The notes under the pieces were generated by a model that ran no database searches, was not told the DNA's origin, and saw nothing but the letters and a program-made list of their open reading frames with translations. A stretch of DNA of 64,000 bases from Bradyrhizobium sp. SZCCT0148 (GTDB taxonomy: Bacteria; Pseudomonadota; Alphaproteobacteria; Rhizobiales; Xanthobacteraceae), in NCBI RefSeq assembly GCF_018129985.1, contig NZ_JAFCKT010000001.1:1240001-1304000 (forward strand), written 5' to 3'. Position numbers and translations under genes: made by a program. Of the stretch, positions 18,844 to 28,117 are shown in pieces; position 1 is the stretch's first letter, and each line of letters begins with the position of its first letter.

Positions 18844-19975
18844 CTAATCGACGTCCTCGATGTCGGCACCGGGAGTGCCGAAGGCGCGCTGCGCCAGCGT
18901 TGCGGCCATGAAGTCGTCGAGATCGCCGCCGAGCACGCCCGAGGTGTCCGAGGTCTGCACCCCCGTGCGCAGATCCTTCACCATCTGGTAGGGCTGGAGC
19001 ACGTAGGAGCGGATCTGGTGGCCCCAGCCGATATCGGTCTTGGCGGCCTGGTCGGCGGCCGCCTTCTCCTCGCGCTTCTTCAGCTCCATTTCATAAAGTC
19101 GAGCGCGCAGCATGTCCCAGGCCTGCGCCCGGTTCTTGTGCTGGGAGCGGCCGGCCTGGCAGACCACCGCGACACCGGTCGGAATGTGGGTCAGCCGCAC
19201 CGCGGATTCGGTCTTGTTGACGTGCTGACCGCCGGCGCCGCCCGAACGCATGGTGTCGACGCGGACGTCGGATTCCTTGATGTCGATCTTGATGCTGTCG
19301 TCGATGACGGGAAACACCTGAACGCTCGAGAACGAGGTGTGTCGCCGCGCGTTGGAATCGAACGGCGAGATGCGCACCAGGCGATGCACGCCCGCTTCGG
19401 TCTTCAGCCAGCCGTAGGCGTTGTGGCCGGAGACCTGGATGGTCGCGGACTTGATGCCGGCCTCTTCGCCCTCGGACTCTTCCAGCACTTCGACCTTGAA
19501 GCCGTGGTTCTCGGCCCAGCGTGTGTACATGCGCAGCAGCATCTGCGCCCAGTCCTGGCTCTCGGTGCCGCCGGCGCCGGCATGGACCTCGAGATAGGAA
19601 TCGAACCGGTCGGCTTCGCCCGACAGCAGCGCCTCGAGTTCGCGCCGCGCCACTTCCTTCTTGAGAGTCTTCAACGCGGCTTCGGCCTCAGCAACCACGC
19701 CGGCATCGCCCTCGGCCTCGCCGAGCTCGATCATGCCGATATCGTCTTCGAGCTCCTGCTCGACCTTGCCGATGCCGCCAAGCGAATCCTCGAGCGAGGT
19801 CCGCTCCTGCATCAGCTTCTGTGCCTTCTGGGGATCGTTCCAGAGGTTGGGATCTTCTGCGAGCTTGTTCAGCTCAGCGAGGCGCGCCGTCGATTTCTCG
19901 ACGTCAAAGATGCCTCCTCAGCAGCCCGACTGACTGCTTGATCTCTTCTACCAACCGTTCGATTTCGGCGCGCAT
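18844..19975 (-). CDS. prfB: Peptide chain release factor 2 (with +1 frameshift)
   Basis: RF2, which reads UGA and UAA and frees the finished peptide. The start is ATG at 19975 ([23 protein letters not shown]). After codon 23 comes an in-frame TGA at 19906-19904; a +1 shift at CTT-TGA-C gives a 376-residue protein, the usual length. The SPF stop-codon-reading tripeptide ([11 protein letters not shown]) and the catalytic GGQ ([14 protein letters not shown]) are both present. The frameshift is the classic feedback: low RF2 favours the shift. The downstream dehydrogenase start lies one base past its stop. PBP1A and the amidase are upstream in the same orientation. Confidence 0.96.
19903..19918 (-). 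promoter_or_regulatory. prfB: prfB programmed +1 frameshift site
   Basis: On the minus strand the order is AGGAGG (19918-19913), CAT, CTT, TGA, C. The internal Shine-Dalgarno-like AGGAGG placed three bases before the CTT slip codon and the TGA-C stop context match the standard RF2 autoregulatory element. Confidence 0.95.
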
Positions 19976-20014
19976 GTCGTTCTCTGGTCTCGCGGAATGG
20001 GTCCGCGTTACGCG

Positions 20015-20056
20015 CATGATCCGGGAAAGTGCGAAGCGGCTTCCCGGGAGTTCATG
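20015..20056. repeat. Rhizobiales intergenic palindromic repeat
   Basis: CATGATCCGGGAA and TTCCCGGGAGTTCATG face each other around GTGCGAAGCGGC, between PBP1A and prfB. This motif (ATGATCCGGRAAAGTG...TTTTCCG) is recalled as a frequent intergenic palindrome in Rhizobiales genomes. Its role here could be a hairpin in the transcript between mrcA and prfB. Confidence 0.65.
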
Positions 20057-20161
20057 AGCAAGGCAAAATCCAAGGCGCGATCAACATCGCGCGTGACGGG
20101 GATGTAACGGTGGCAGCGCCAAAGCGCAACCGCCCGCCTCGTCCGTATCAGGCGTTATCCG

Positions 20162-22669
20162 CTACCACAGCCCGCCGGTGCCCGGCCGCATGAGGAAGCC
20201 GGAGTCCGGCTGCTGCTGCTGCGAGGCCGGCATGCCGCCGCGCCCGTCGGCGTCGGCCACGCCGATGACCGAATAATTATCCGGCGGCGCCGTGCCCGGC
20301 TTGAAGGCTTCGAGGATGGTTCCGCCGGATTCGCCGGGGCCGGCGCGCATGCCGGTCTTGGCGACGACGCGAACCAGCTTGATGCCGGCCGGCACCTTGA
20401 ACGGCACCGCGGGCTTGTCGGCGAGCGCGAGCTGGAGGAAGTCGCGCGCGATAGGAGCCGCGAGATGGCCACCGGTCGCGGCGTTGCCTTTGCCGAGCGG
20501 ACGCGGCTTGTCGTAACCCATATAGATGGCCACGGCGACGTCAGGCGAGAAGCCGACGAACCAGGCGTCCTTGGCCTCGTTGGTGGTGCCGGTCTTGCCG
20601 GCGATCGGCTTGCCAACCGCCTTGATCACGGTCGCGGTGCCGGCCTGAACCACACCTTCCATCAGCTCGGTGATCTGATAGGCGGTCATGGAGTCCAGCA
20701 CCTGCTCGCGGCGGTCGATCAGCTGCGGCTCGGCCTGGTTCTTCCAGCCGCCCGGCGCGTCGCAGCCGCGGCATTCGCGCTGGTCGTGCTTGAAGATGGT
20801 GTGGCCGTAGCGGTCCTGGATACGATCGATCAGCGTCGGCTTCACGCGGCGGCCGCCATTGGCGAGCATCGAGTAGGCCGTGACCATGCGCATCGCCGTC
20901 GTCTCGCCGGCGCCCAGCGCGTAGGAGAGATAGTTCGGCAGTTCGTCATAGACGCCGAAACGGCGGGCATATTCCCCGATCAGGGGCATGCCGATGTCCT
21001 GCGCCAGCCGCACCGTCACGGTGTTGAGCGACTGTCGCAGCGCGTTGCGCAGCGTCACAGGTCCCTGGAATTTGCCCGAGGAGAAGTTTTCCGGCCGCCA
21101 TACGCCGGCGCCCTGCCCCTGGTCGATTTCGATGGGGGCGTCGAGCACGACGGTCGAGGGCGTATAGCCGTTGTCGAGCGCCGCCGAATAGACGATCGGC
21201 TTGAACGACGAACCCGGCTGCCGATAGGCCTGCGTGGCGCGGTTGAACTGGCTCTGGTCGAACGAGAAGCCACCGACCATCGCGAGCACGCGGCCGGTCC
21301 AGGGATCCATCGCCACCATCGCGCCGGACACTTCGGGGATCTGGCGCAACCGGTACTGGCCCTCGACCGGCTGGCCGTCCTTATAAAGCGGATCGGCATA
21401 GATCACGTCGCCGGGCTGCAGCACCTGCGACACCGCCGTCGGCGTCTTGCCTTTGGCGCCGCCTTGGGCGGCCCGCGCCCAGCGGACGCCGTCAACCGTG
21501 ACGATGCCGGTCTCGCGCTGCTTGCTCACGGCGCCGCCGAGCTCGCGGCTCGGCTGGAAACCGATGCGGGCAGACTGGTCGCTGGTCTCCAGTACCACCG
21601 CCATGCGCCATGGCGAGATGTCGGAAAGCGATTTGATCTCGGCGAGCTTCACGCCCCAATCGCCCGAAATATCGAGCTTGCTCATGGCGCCGCGATAGCC
21701 CTGCTGCTCGTCGTAATTCACGAGCCCCGTAACCATCGCCTTGCGCGCCATCACCTGGATCTTCGGATCGAGCGTGGTGCGGACGGAAAGACCGCCCTCA
21801 TACAGCTTCTTCTCGCCATAGCGCTCGAAGATGTCGCGGCGGACTTCCTCGGCGAAATATTCGCCGGCGAAGGTGTGGGCGCCGTTGGACCGGTTGGTGA
21901 CAGCCAGCGGCTCCTTGCGGGCCTTGTCCGCGTCGGCCTGCTTGATCCAGCCGTTCTCTACCAGACGGTCGATGACGTAATTGCGGCGCTCGATGGCGCG
22001 GTCACGGTTGCGCACCGGATGCAGCGTTGCCGGCATCTTCGGCAGCGCGGCCAGGTACGACGCTTCCGCCACCGTCAGCTCGTTCACCGACTTGTCGAAA
22101 TAGACCAGCGACGCGGCCGCGATGCCGTAGGCGCCAAGGCCGAGATAGATTTCGTTCAGATACAGCTCGAGGATCTTGTCCTTCGAGTAGGTCTTCTCGA
22201 TTCGCATCGCGAGCAAGGCTTCCTTGATCTTGCGGGCGAAAGAGACCTCATTGGTCAACAGGAAGTTCTTGGCGACCTGCTGGGTGATGGTGGAGGCACC
22301 CTGCGGACGGCGGTTGGAGCCGTAGTTCTGGATGTAGGCCACGCCGGCGCGCGCCATGCCGGTGTAGTCGATGCCGCCATGCTCGTAGAAATTCTTGTCT
22401 TCGGCCGCCAGGAACGCGTTGATCACGAGCTTTGGCACCGCCTGGATCGGCAGGTACAGCCGCCGCTCCTTGGCATATTCGCCGAGCAGCGAGCCGTCGA
22501 CCGCGTGCACGCGGGTCATCACCGGCGGCTCGTAATCCTGAAGCTGAGAGTAGTCGGGCAAGTCCTTGGAGAAATGCCATATCAAGCCTGCCACGGCCCC
22601 GACACCGACAAGGAACACCACCGTTCCCGCGGCGAACAGGAAGCCCATGAACCGCACCAGCAAGCGCAT
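20162..22669 (-). CDS. mrcA: Penicillin-binding protein 1A
   Basis: An 835-residue bifunctional cell-wall synthase. It has one N-terminal membrane segment (residues 11-31), a GT51 glycosyltransferase domain with catalytic E90 in AAEDKNFYEHGG and the GASTITQQ motif, then a transpeptidase domain with S487-K490 (PGSSFKP), SLN and KTGTTNEAKDAWF. A Gln/Pro-rich tail ends the protein. All catalytic motifs are intact. It follows the amidase gene in the same direction with a 289-bp gap and precedes prfB; the gap suggests its own promoter. Periplasmic active sites make it a beta-lactam target. Confidence 0.96.
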   Translation of the reverse strand: MRLLVRFMGFLFAAGTVVFLVGVGAVAGLIWHFSKDLPDYSQLQDYEPPVMTRVHAVDGSLLGEYAKERRLYLPIQAVPKLVINAFLAAEDKNFYEHGGIDYTGMARAGVAYIQNYGSNRRPQGASTITQQVAKNFLLTNEVSFARKIKEALLAMRIEKTYSKDKILELYLNEIYLGLGAYGIAAASLVYFDKSVNELTVAEASYLAALPKMPATLHPVRNRDRAIERRNYVIDRLVENGWIKQADADKARKEPLAVTNRSNGAHTFAGEYFAEEVRRDIFERYGEKKLYEGGLSVRTTLDPKIQVMARKAMVTGLVNYDEQQGYRGAMSKLDISGDWGVKLAEIKSLSDISPWRMAVVLETSDQSARIGFQPSRELGGAVSKQRETGIVTVDGVRWARAAQGGAKGKTPTAVSQVLQPGDVIYADPLYKDGQPVEGQYRLRQIPEVSGAMVAMDPWTGRVLAMVGGFSFDQSQFNRATQAYRQPGSSFKPIVYSAALDNGYTPSTVVLDAPIEIDQGQGAGVWRPENFSSGKFQGPVTLRNALRQSLNTVTVRLAQDIGMPLIGEYARRFGVYDELPNYLSYALGAGETTAMRMVTAYSMLANGGRRVKPTLIDRIQDRYGHTIFKHDQRECRGCDAPGGWKNQAEPQLIDRREQVLDSMTAYQITELMEGVVQAGTATVIKAVGKPIAGKTGTTNEAKDAWFVGFSPDVAVAIYMGYDKPRPLGKGNAATGGHLAAPIARDFLQLALADKPAVPFKVPAGIKLVRVVAKTGMRAGPGESGGTILEAFKPGTAPPDNYSVIGVADADGRGGMPASQQQQPDSGFLMRPGTGGLW

Positions 22670-22958
22670 TATGTGTTTATCCGTTCAAACTCTGGATCAG
22701 CCCAGTATCAGCCCCATCGGACCTAAAATCGGCACCCCAAACAGGTGCCGACCTCACGTCGCGAATTGGCCGGCTTACGAAATACCATAAGTGCCGGGCT
22801 CAAGACGCTTGCCGAACAGGATTTTCACGCGATTCCGGAACCCCCTGCGGCCATTTCTATAAAGCGCCCGCTGTGGCCAAACTAGGGCTTTTGCGGCGGG
22901 ACCCGAAAACCCTTTCAGCTCGAGGCTCCCGGGTCCTCACTTCAACGATCTCGGACCG

Positions 22959-24254
22959 TTAATTTGAAGGTCCCGCCGTAGCCATCCGTTTGGTCAGGAA
23001 CCCGTCGATCGCCTGCGCCATCGAGCCCACCGCGCGGGACCGCCAGCCCTCCGAGACCAGATGCTCGAGGTCACCTTTATTTGAGACGTAGCCGATCTCG
23101 ACCAGCACCGAGGGCACGTCCGGCGCCTTCAGCACCCGGAAACCCGCGGACTTCAGGGGATGCTTGTGCATCCGCACGGTCGACTTCATCTCGCCCATCA
23201 GAAGGCGCGCGAAACGATTTGAAAAGGTGCGGGTTTCCCGCTGGGTGAGGTCGATCAGGATATCGGCGACGTCGGTCGGCTCTTCGGCGAGGTTGAAGCC
23301 GGCGATCGCATCCGCCCGGTTTTCAGCGTCCGCCAGCCGCTGCGCCTCGGCGTCGGACGCCTTGTCGGACAGCGTATAGATGGTCGCGCCCTGCGCATCA
23401 CCCTCGGCGCGAGGCAGCGCATCGGCATGAATGGAGACGAACAAGGCCGCCTTCAGATTGCGGGCGACCTTGGGGCGGTCATTGAGGGGAATGAAGGTGT
23501 CGTCGTCCCGCGTCATGACCACCCGGTATTTGCCGGCCTTTTCCAGTCTGTCGCGGAGCGCCAGCCCGAAGGCCAGCACAAGGTTCTTCTCGCTCTCGCC
23601 GCTCGACTGCGTGCCGTTGTCGATGCCGCCATGGCCGGGATCGATCACGACCACCGGGCGGCCATCGGCCTTCTGTTGCGCCGTGTCCGGGGCTGCCGCC
23701 GCAGGAGCCGTCGCAGGCTTCGCTTCGGCGATCGTCGGGCGCAGCTCGGGGCGGTTTTCGGGTGCGAGCGACTGCACGAAGGCGGTCCGGTCAACCTCCT
23801 CCAGTTCCAGCACGAGCCGGGCCGGCTGGCCGTTGGCCGCCTCCACCACATAGGAATTGGCGATCCGGGCCGGTCCGGTCAGGTCGAACACGATTCGCGA
23901 GCCGCCGGGCATGACGAGCCCATAGCGGAAGGCCTTGACCAGTCCGCGCCCCGCGCCTCCGGCCCCCGCGGGCAGCTGAAAATTCACCTGCGGCACGTCA
24001 ACGACGACCCGATAGGGGTCGGCCAGCGTGATGGCGCGGAAGGTGACGGTCTGGTCGAGGTCGAGAATGAAGCGAGTCTGCTTGCCATCGCCGGCCAGCC
24101 GGGCGGCGGAGGCGGTTGGAAAATTCGCTACCGCAACAACGGGTTGCGGCTTGCTTTCCGCGGCACTCAGGCGCGAGGAATCAGCACAAGGCAACGCTGC
24201 GGCGCACAGCAGAGCGCATCCCAGCAAAACCCGTTGATGTGTGCGGCTCGCCAC
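22959..24254 (-). CDS. N-acetylmuramoyl-L-alanine amidase (AmiC type)
   Basis: A 431-residue periplasmic amidase that cuts the peptide from the glycan during daughter-cell separation. Order: signal peptide, an AMIN domain at about 40-155 that targets the septum, an Ala/Pro linker, and an Amidase_3 catalytic domain. Zinc residues are H208 (DPGHGG), E222 and H276 (SIHAD); the catalytic Glu is E386 (VEIGYVSN). The start is GTG at 24254, backed by GGAGG nine bases before. A CtrA-type box lies about 50 bp upstream in this orientation, which suggests cell-cycle control. Confidence 0.94.
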   Translation of the reverse strand: MASRTHQRVLLGCALLCAAALPCADSSRLSAAESKPQPVVAVANFPTASAARLAGDGKQTRFILDLDQTVTFRAITLADPYRVVVDVPQVNFQLPAGAGGAGRGLVKAFRYGLVMPGGSRIVFDLTGPARIANSYVVEAANGQPARLVLELEEVDRTAFVQSLAPENRPELRPTIAEAKPATAPAAAAPDTAQQKADGRPVVVIDPGHGGIDNGTQSSGESEKNLVLAFGLALRDRLEKAGKYRVVMTRDDDTFIPLNDRPKVARNLKAALFVSIHADALPRAEGDAQGATIYTLSDKASDAEAQRLADAENRADAIAGFNLAEEPTDVADILIDLTQRETRTFSNRFARLLMGEMKSTVRMHKHPLKSAGFRVLKAPDVPSVLVEIGYVSNKGDLEHLVSEGWRSRAVGSMAQAIDGFLTKRMATAGPSN

Positions 24255-24957
24255 CGATTCTGTGCCTCCGAGCAGCCCTTTTAACGCAATAGAACCACAG
24301 GGTTAATTGATCCTTAATGACAGAAGCGCGAAACTCGCTGACTGTGACCGGCGTGCGACGCTCCCTTGCACCGATGGCCCATTCCTCGTATGAACGGAAT
24401 GCTGACGGCCGATATTTCCGGTTGTGTCGCATTCAGCCTCCCGGTGCAGCGCCGGAACTCTCAAGGTTTGGGAATTCCAGCGTTTTCCGTTCTCTTCTAA
24501 CGCCAGCGCGATGCGCGGCAGCGAGGTGGAGCGGGTCAAGCACCGGCGGCGGACGGTCCTGGATTACCACTCGCGTTTCCGGGACAGTCTGACGGCGACG
24601 TGACCCATTACCCGGTCCTTTGATCCCAAGGGAGCGGTTCGTGACACCAAGGCGAGCGCGCTCGCGCCATGCCTGGCCAGCAGCAACTGATTGAAGGGCG
24701 GCCTCACCGCCCAGTGTTTCATACGGGCCGACGCTTGATGCGCCAGACTGTGCCGACGAAATCTGAAGGATCATTCGCGACGCTGCGGAGTGAAAATCCC
24801 GCGCGCCGCCGTGGCCCTGAAGCTTCCGGTTCGGCAAGGCGCGAGAGACGGCGTTTTGGCCTTCCCCTCACCCCCGAATCAGGTGGACCGTCGCGTCACC
24901 CGGCAGCGCAGCTCGCGCCCACGGTGAAAAGCGCCCGCCGCCGCCAAGAGTTAAGAC
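24255..24957. other. Divergent amidase-rne regulatory region
   Basis: A 703-bp gene-free stretch between the divergent amidase and rne genes. It holds the CtrA-type box near the amidase and presumably a long rne 5' leader; RNase E leaders are known sites of autoregulation in other bacteria. I see no convincing small gene and no clear Rho-independent terminator in it. Confidence 0.5.
24303..24317 (-). promoter_or_regulatory. CtrA-type box, TTAA-N7-TTAA
   Basis: TTAA-N7-TTAA is perfect, and on the minus strand the second half extends to TTAACC, matching the full CtrA consensus TTAA-N7-TTAAC. It lies 49 bp before the amidase GTG start, a location fit for cell-cycle control of a septal amidase. 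Confidence 0.55.
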
Positions 24958-27900
24958 ATGCCCAACAAGATGTTGATCGATGCCACCCACCCGGAGGAGA
25001 CCCGGGTCGTCGTGGTCCGCGGCAATCGCGTCGAAGAGTTTGATTTCGAGACCGCGCAACGCAAGCAACTGCGCGGGAATATCTACCTGGCCAAGGTCAC
25101 AAGGGTCGAACCCTCGCTCCAGGCCGCTTTCGTCGAATATGGCGGCAACCGCCACGGCTTCCTCGCCTTCAGCGAAATCCATCCCGACTATTATCAGATC
25201 CCGGTCGCGGACCGGCAGGCGCTGATCGAGGCCGAGGAACAGGCCCATCGCGAGGCCGAGGAAGAGAGCGAGAACCGCTCCCACGGCCGCCGCCGCTCGC
25301 GCCACCGCAACTCCCGCCGACGCAGTCACGGCGAACGCGTCCGCAGCGACGTCGTCGAAGGCGCCGATCCCACGGCCCAGCCGGTCGAGAGCGAGGCCCT
25401 GATTGCCGAAGGCGCGCCGCACGAGGGTGAGCATCTGCACGCCGATGCGGAGCACCAGGGCGGGCACGATCATCACGACCACGAACATCACGACCATGGC
25501 GATCATGATCACCACGATCATGACCACCAGGACCACGCGCACGATCATCAACACGGCCACGGCGACGATCACGCGCATGATCATGACCATGGTCACGATC
25601 ATCACGAGCATCATCACGCCGATGAGGCCCCCGCGCCTGTCGCGGCCGTCGGCGCCGAACCCGCGGTTGCTACCGAACCGCAGGCCCAGACCTTCGAGGC
25701 TCACGTCTCCGAGTCCCACGAAACGCATGCCGAGGATCTCGCCGAAGCCGTGACCGCTTCGACTGAGCCGGCCGACGCCGTCTACGGCGAGGCCCCGCAT
25801 GCCGAGGCTGCGGACACAAACGGCGAGGACGACGAGGATGAGGACGAGGACGACGAGGAAGCCGAAGAGGAAGTCGTCGAATCCGTCGGCGGCGACGACG
25901 TGCTGGAGGAGGTGCCGGAGCGGACCTTCCGCCCGCGCCGCCAGTACAAGATCCAGGAAGTCATCAAGCGCCGGCAGGTGATGCTGGTGCAGGTCGTCAA
26001 GGAAGAGCGCGGCAACAAGGGCGCGGCGCTGACCACCTATCTCTCGCTCGCCGGCCGCTATGCCGTGTTGATGCCGAACACCGCCCGCGGCGGCGGCATC
26101 AGCCGCAAGATCACCAGCGCTCAGGACCGCTCGCGCCTGAAGGAAGTGGTGCAGGATCTGGACGTGCCGGAGGGCATGGGCATCATCCTGCGCACCGCCG
26201 GCGCCGCCCGCACCAAGCCCGAGATCAAGCGCGACTTCGAATATCTGATCCGGATGTGGGAGACGGTGCGCGATCTGACGCTGAAGTCGCAGGCCCCGAC
26301 CCTCGTCTACGAGGAAGGCTCGCTGATCAAGCGTTCGCTGCGCGACCTCTACAACAAGGAGATCGACGAGATCTCGGTTGCCGGTGAAGCCGGCTACCGC
26401 GAAGCCCGCGACTTCATGAAGATGCTGATGCCCGCCAATGTCAGCGCGGTGAAGCAGTATCGCGACGGCCAGCCGCTGTTCTCGCGCATGGGCGTGGAAA
26501 GCCAGCTCGACGCGATGTTCTCGCCGACCGTGCAGCTGCGCTCCGGCGGCTACATCGTGATCAATCAGACCGAGGCGCTGGTCTCGATCGACGTCAACTC
26601 CGGCCGCTCGACCCGCGAGCACCATATCGAGGACACTGCGCTCAAGACCAATCTGGAAGCGTCCGAAGAGGTCGCCCGCCAGCTTCGTCTGCGCGACCTC
26701 GCCGGCCTGATCGTCATCGACTTCATCGACATGGACGAGAAGCGCAACAACCGCGCAGTCGAGCGCAAGCTGTCGGATTGCCTGCGGCAGGACCGCGCGC
26801 GCATCCAGGTCGGCCGCATCTCGCATTTCGGCCTGCTCGAGATGTCGCGCCAGCGCATCCGCGCCAGCGTGCTCGAGAGTTCGACTGATCCTTGCCCGCA
26901 TTGCGGCGGCACCGGTCATGTCCGCTCGGTGTCTTCGGTGGCGCTGCAGTTGCTGCGCGGCCTTGAGGAGATCCTGATGAAGGGCGCGACCCACAATCTG
27001 GTGGTCCGCACCCGCACCGATGTCGCGCTTTACGTGCTGAACCACAAGCGCGGCCATCTGCGCGATCTCGAGAACGGCTTCAAGGTGACGCTGTCGGTCA
27101 TCGCCGACCCAAGCGTCAGTGGGCCGCAGGCCTATCTGATCGACCGCGGCGAGCAGGTCCACACGCTGGAAGCAGCCAAGGCGCTGCTGGCAGCGCAGGC
27201 GGCCGCGAGCCCGCCCCCGCTGGCGGAAGAGGCCTTCGACGACGAGGACGGTTTCGACATCGAGACCGAATCCGAGGTCGAGACCGAGGAGAGCGAAGGC
27301 CTCGTTGAAGAGGCTACAGGCGAGGCAGGTTCCGAGCAGGACGGCCAGCGCCGCAAGCGGCGCCGGCGCCGGCGCGGCCGCGGTGGCCAGCGCGACGGCG
27401 AGTTGCGTGAGGATAGCCCCGCCACCCTTCCCGAGCCGGCTGTCGCGGCCGGTGAAGGCGAAGAGGATGTCGAGTCCGAACAGGATGGCGAAGAGGGCGA
27501 GGAGCAGGCGGCTCGCGGTGAGCAGCAGGGAAGCGCTGACCGCCGCCGCCGGCGCGGTCGCCGTGGCGGACGCCGTCGGCGTGGAAGCGGCGAGGAAGGT
27601 CTCGCAGGCTCCATCAGCGACGAACTCGGTACCAGTCAGCCGCCAGAAGCATCCGACGCAGTCGCCGATTTTGACGGCTTCCGCGGCGAGGCTGCGCCGT
27701 CGATCGCCCAACCCGATCACACCGCCGAGCATTCCGCCGGGCCTGAGGTCTCGCAGCCCGAGCCGCGCGCCGAGGTGAAGACCGAGGCGGCGCCACCGGC
27801 CCAGCCGGAGCCCGTTGCCGCAGAGGAAGAGCCCGCCGACGACAAGGCCGCGCGACGCCGCTCCACGGTCCGTGAAAAGGTGAGCTTCCTGTCGAGCAGC

Positions 27901-28050
27901 CCGAGCGAGCCGCCGGCAGCCCCGGTGGCGCAGGCGCCGGAGCCGGCCACACCGCCGGTATCTCAGCCCGCGCCGGAGCCGGCAGCCGAAACGCCGGCCA
28001 CGCCACGCCGCGCCGGCTGGTGGTCCCGCCGCTTCGGCGGCGGCGAATAA
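24958..28050 (+). CDS. rne: Ribonuclease E with histidine-rich insert
   Basis: A 1030-residue endoribonuclease and degradosome scaffold. The N-terminal S1 domain (NIYLAKVTRVEPSLQAAFVEYG) is split by a long acidic/basic insert; residues about 155-220 hold 31 histidines mixed with Asp. The S1 part resumes at PRRQYKIQEVIKRRQ. The metal-binding aspartates are D545 (VSIDVNSG) and D588 (VIDFIDM), and the Zn-link cysteines are C646/C649 (CPHCGG). The C-terminal half is disordered, with Arg-rich blocks (RRKRRRRRRGRGG) likely binding RNA. Inserts in the S1 domain occur in alphaproteobacterial RNase E, but the His/Asp density here is striking. A strong terminator follows the gene. Confidence 0.95.
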   Translation: MPNKMLIDATHPEETRVVVVRGNRVEEFDFETAQRKQLRGNIYLAKVTRVEPSLQAAFVEYGGNRHGFLAFSEIHPDYYQIPVADRQALIEAEEQAHREAEEESENRSHGRRRSRHRNSRRRSHGERVRSDVVEGADPTAQPVESEALIAEGAPHEGEHLHADAEHQGGHDHHDHEHHDHGDHDHHDHDHQDHAHDHQHGHGDDHAHDHDHGHDHHEHHHADEAPAPVAAVGAEPAVATEPQAQTFEAHVSESHETHAEDLAEAVTASTEPADAVYGEAPHAEAADTNGEDDEDEDEDDEEAEEEVVESVGGDDVLEEVPERTFRPRRQYKIQEVIKRRQVMLVQVVKEERGNKGAALTTYLSLAGRYAVLMPNTARGGGISRKITSAQDRSRLKEVVQDLDVPEGMGIILRTAGAARTKPEIKRDFEYLIRMWETVRDLTLKSQAPTLVYEEGSLIKRSLRDLYNKEIDEISVAGEAGYREARDFMKMLMPANVSAVKQYRDGQPLFSRMGVESQLDAMFSPTVQLRSGGYIVINQTEALVSIDVNSGRSTREHHIEDTALKTNLEASEEVARQLRLRDLAGLIVIDFIDMDEKRNNRAVERKLSDCLRQDRARIQVGRISHFGLLEMSRQRIRASVLESSTDPCPHCGGTGHVRSVSSVALQLLRGLEEILMKGATHNLVVRTRTDVALYVLNHKRGHLRDLENGFKVTLSVIADPSVSGPQAYLIDRGEQVHTLEAAKALLAAQAAASPPPLAEEAFDDEDGFDIETESEVETEESEGLVEEATGEAGSEQDGQRRKRRRRRRGRGGQRDGELREDSPATLPEPAVAAGEGEEDVESEQDGEEGEEQAARGEQQGSADRRRRRGRRGGRRRRGSGEEGLAGSISDELGTSQPPEASDAVADFDGFRGEAAPSIAQPDHTAEHSAGPEVSQPEPRAEVKTEAAPPAQPEPVAAEEEPADDKAARRRSTVREKVSFLSSSPSEPPAAPVAQAPEPATPPVSQPAPEPAAETPATPRRAGWWSRRFGGGE

Positions 28051-28067
28051 AACCGAACACTCAAGAG

Positions 28068-28097
28068 AAAACGCCCGGTCAAGCCGGGCGTTTTTTG
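28068..28097 (+). terminator. Rho-independent terminator of rne
   Basis: ACGCCCGG pairs with CCGGGCGT around TCAAG, extended by flanking A-T pairs, and is followed by six T residues. It lies 20 bases after the rne stop and is a textbook terminator. Confidence 0.95.
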
Positions 28098-28117
28098 ATT
28101 TGGCGAGGGCAGTTTCA

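Noticed and set aside
25420..25620. Tandem-repeat or CRISPR-like array in rne
   Set aside because: The GATCAC/CATGAC repetition is in frame and simply encodes the His/Asp tract; there are no spacers.
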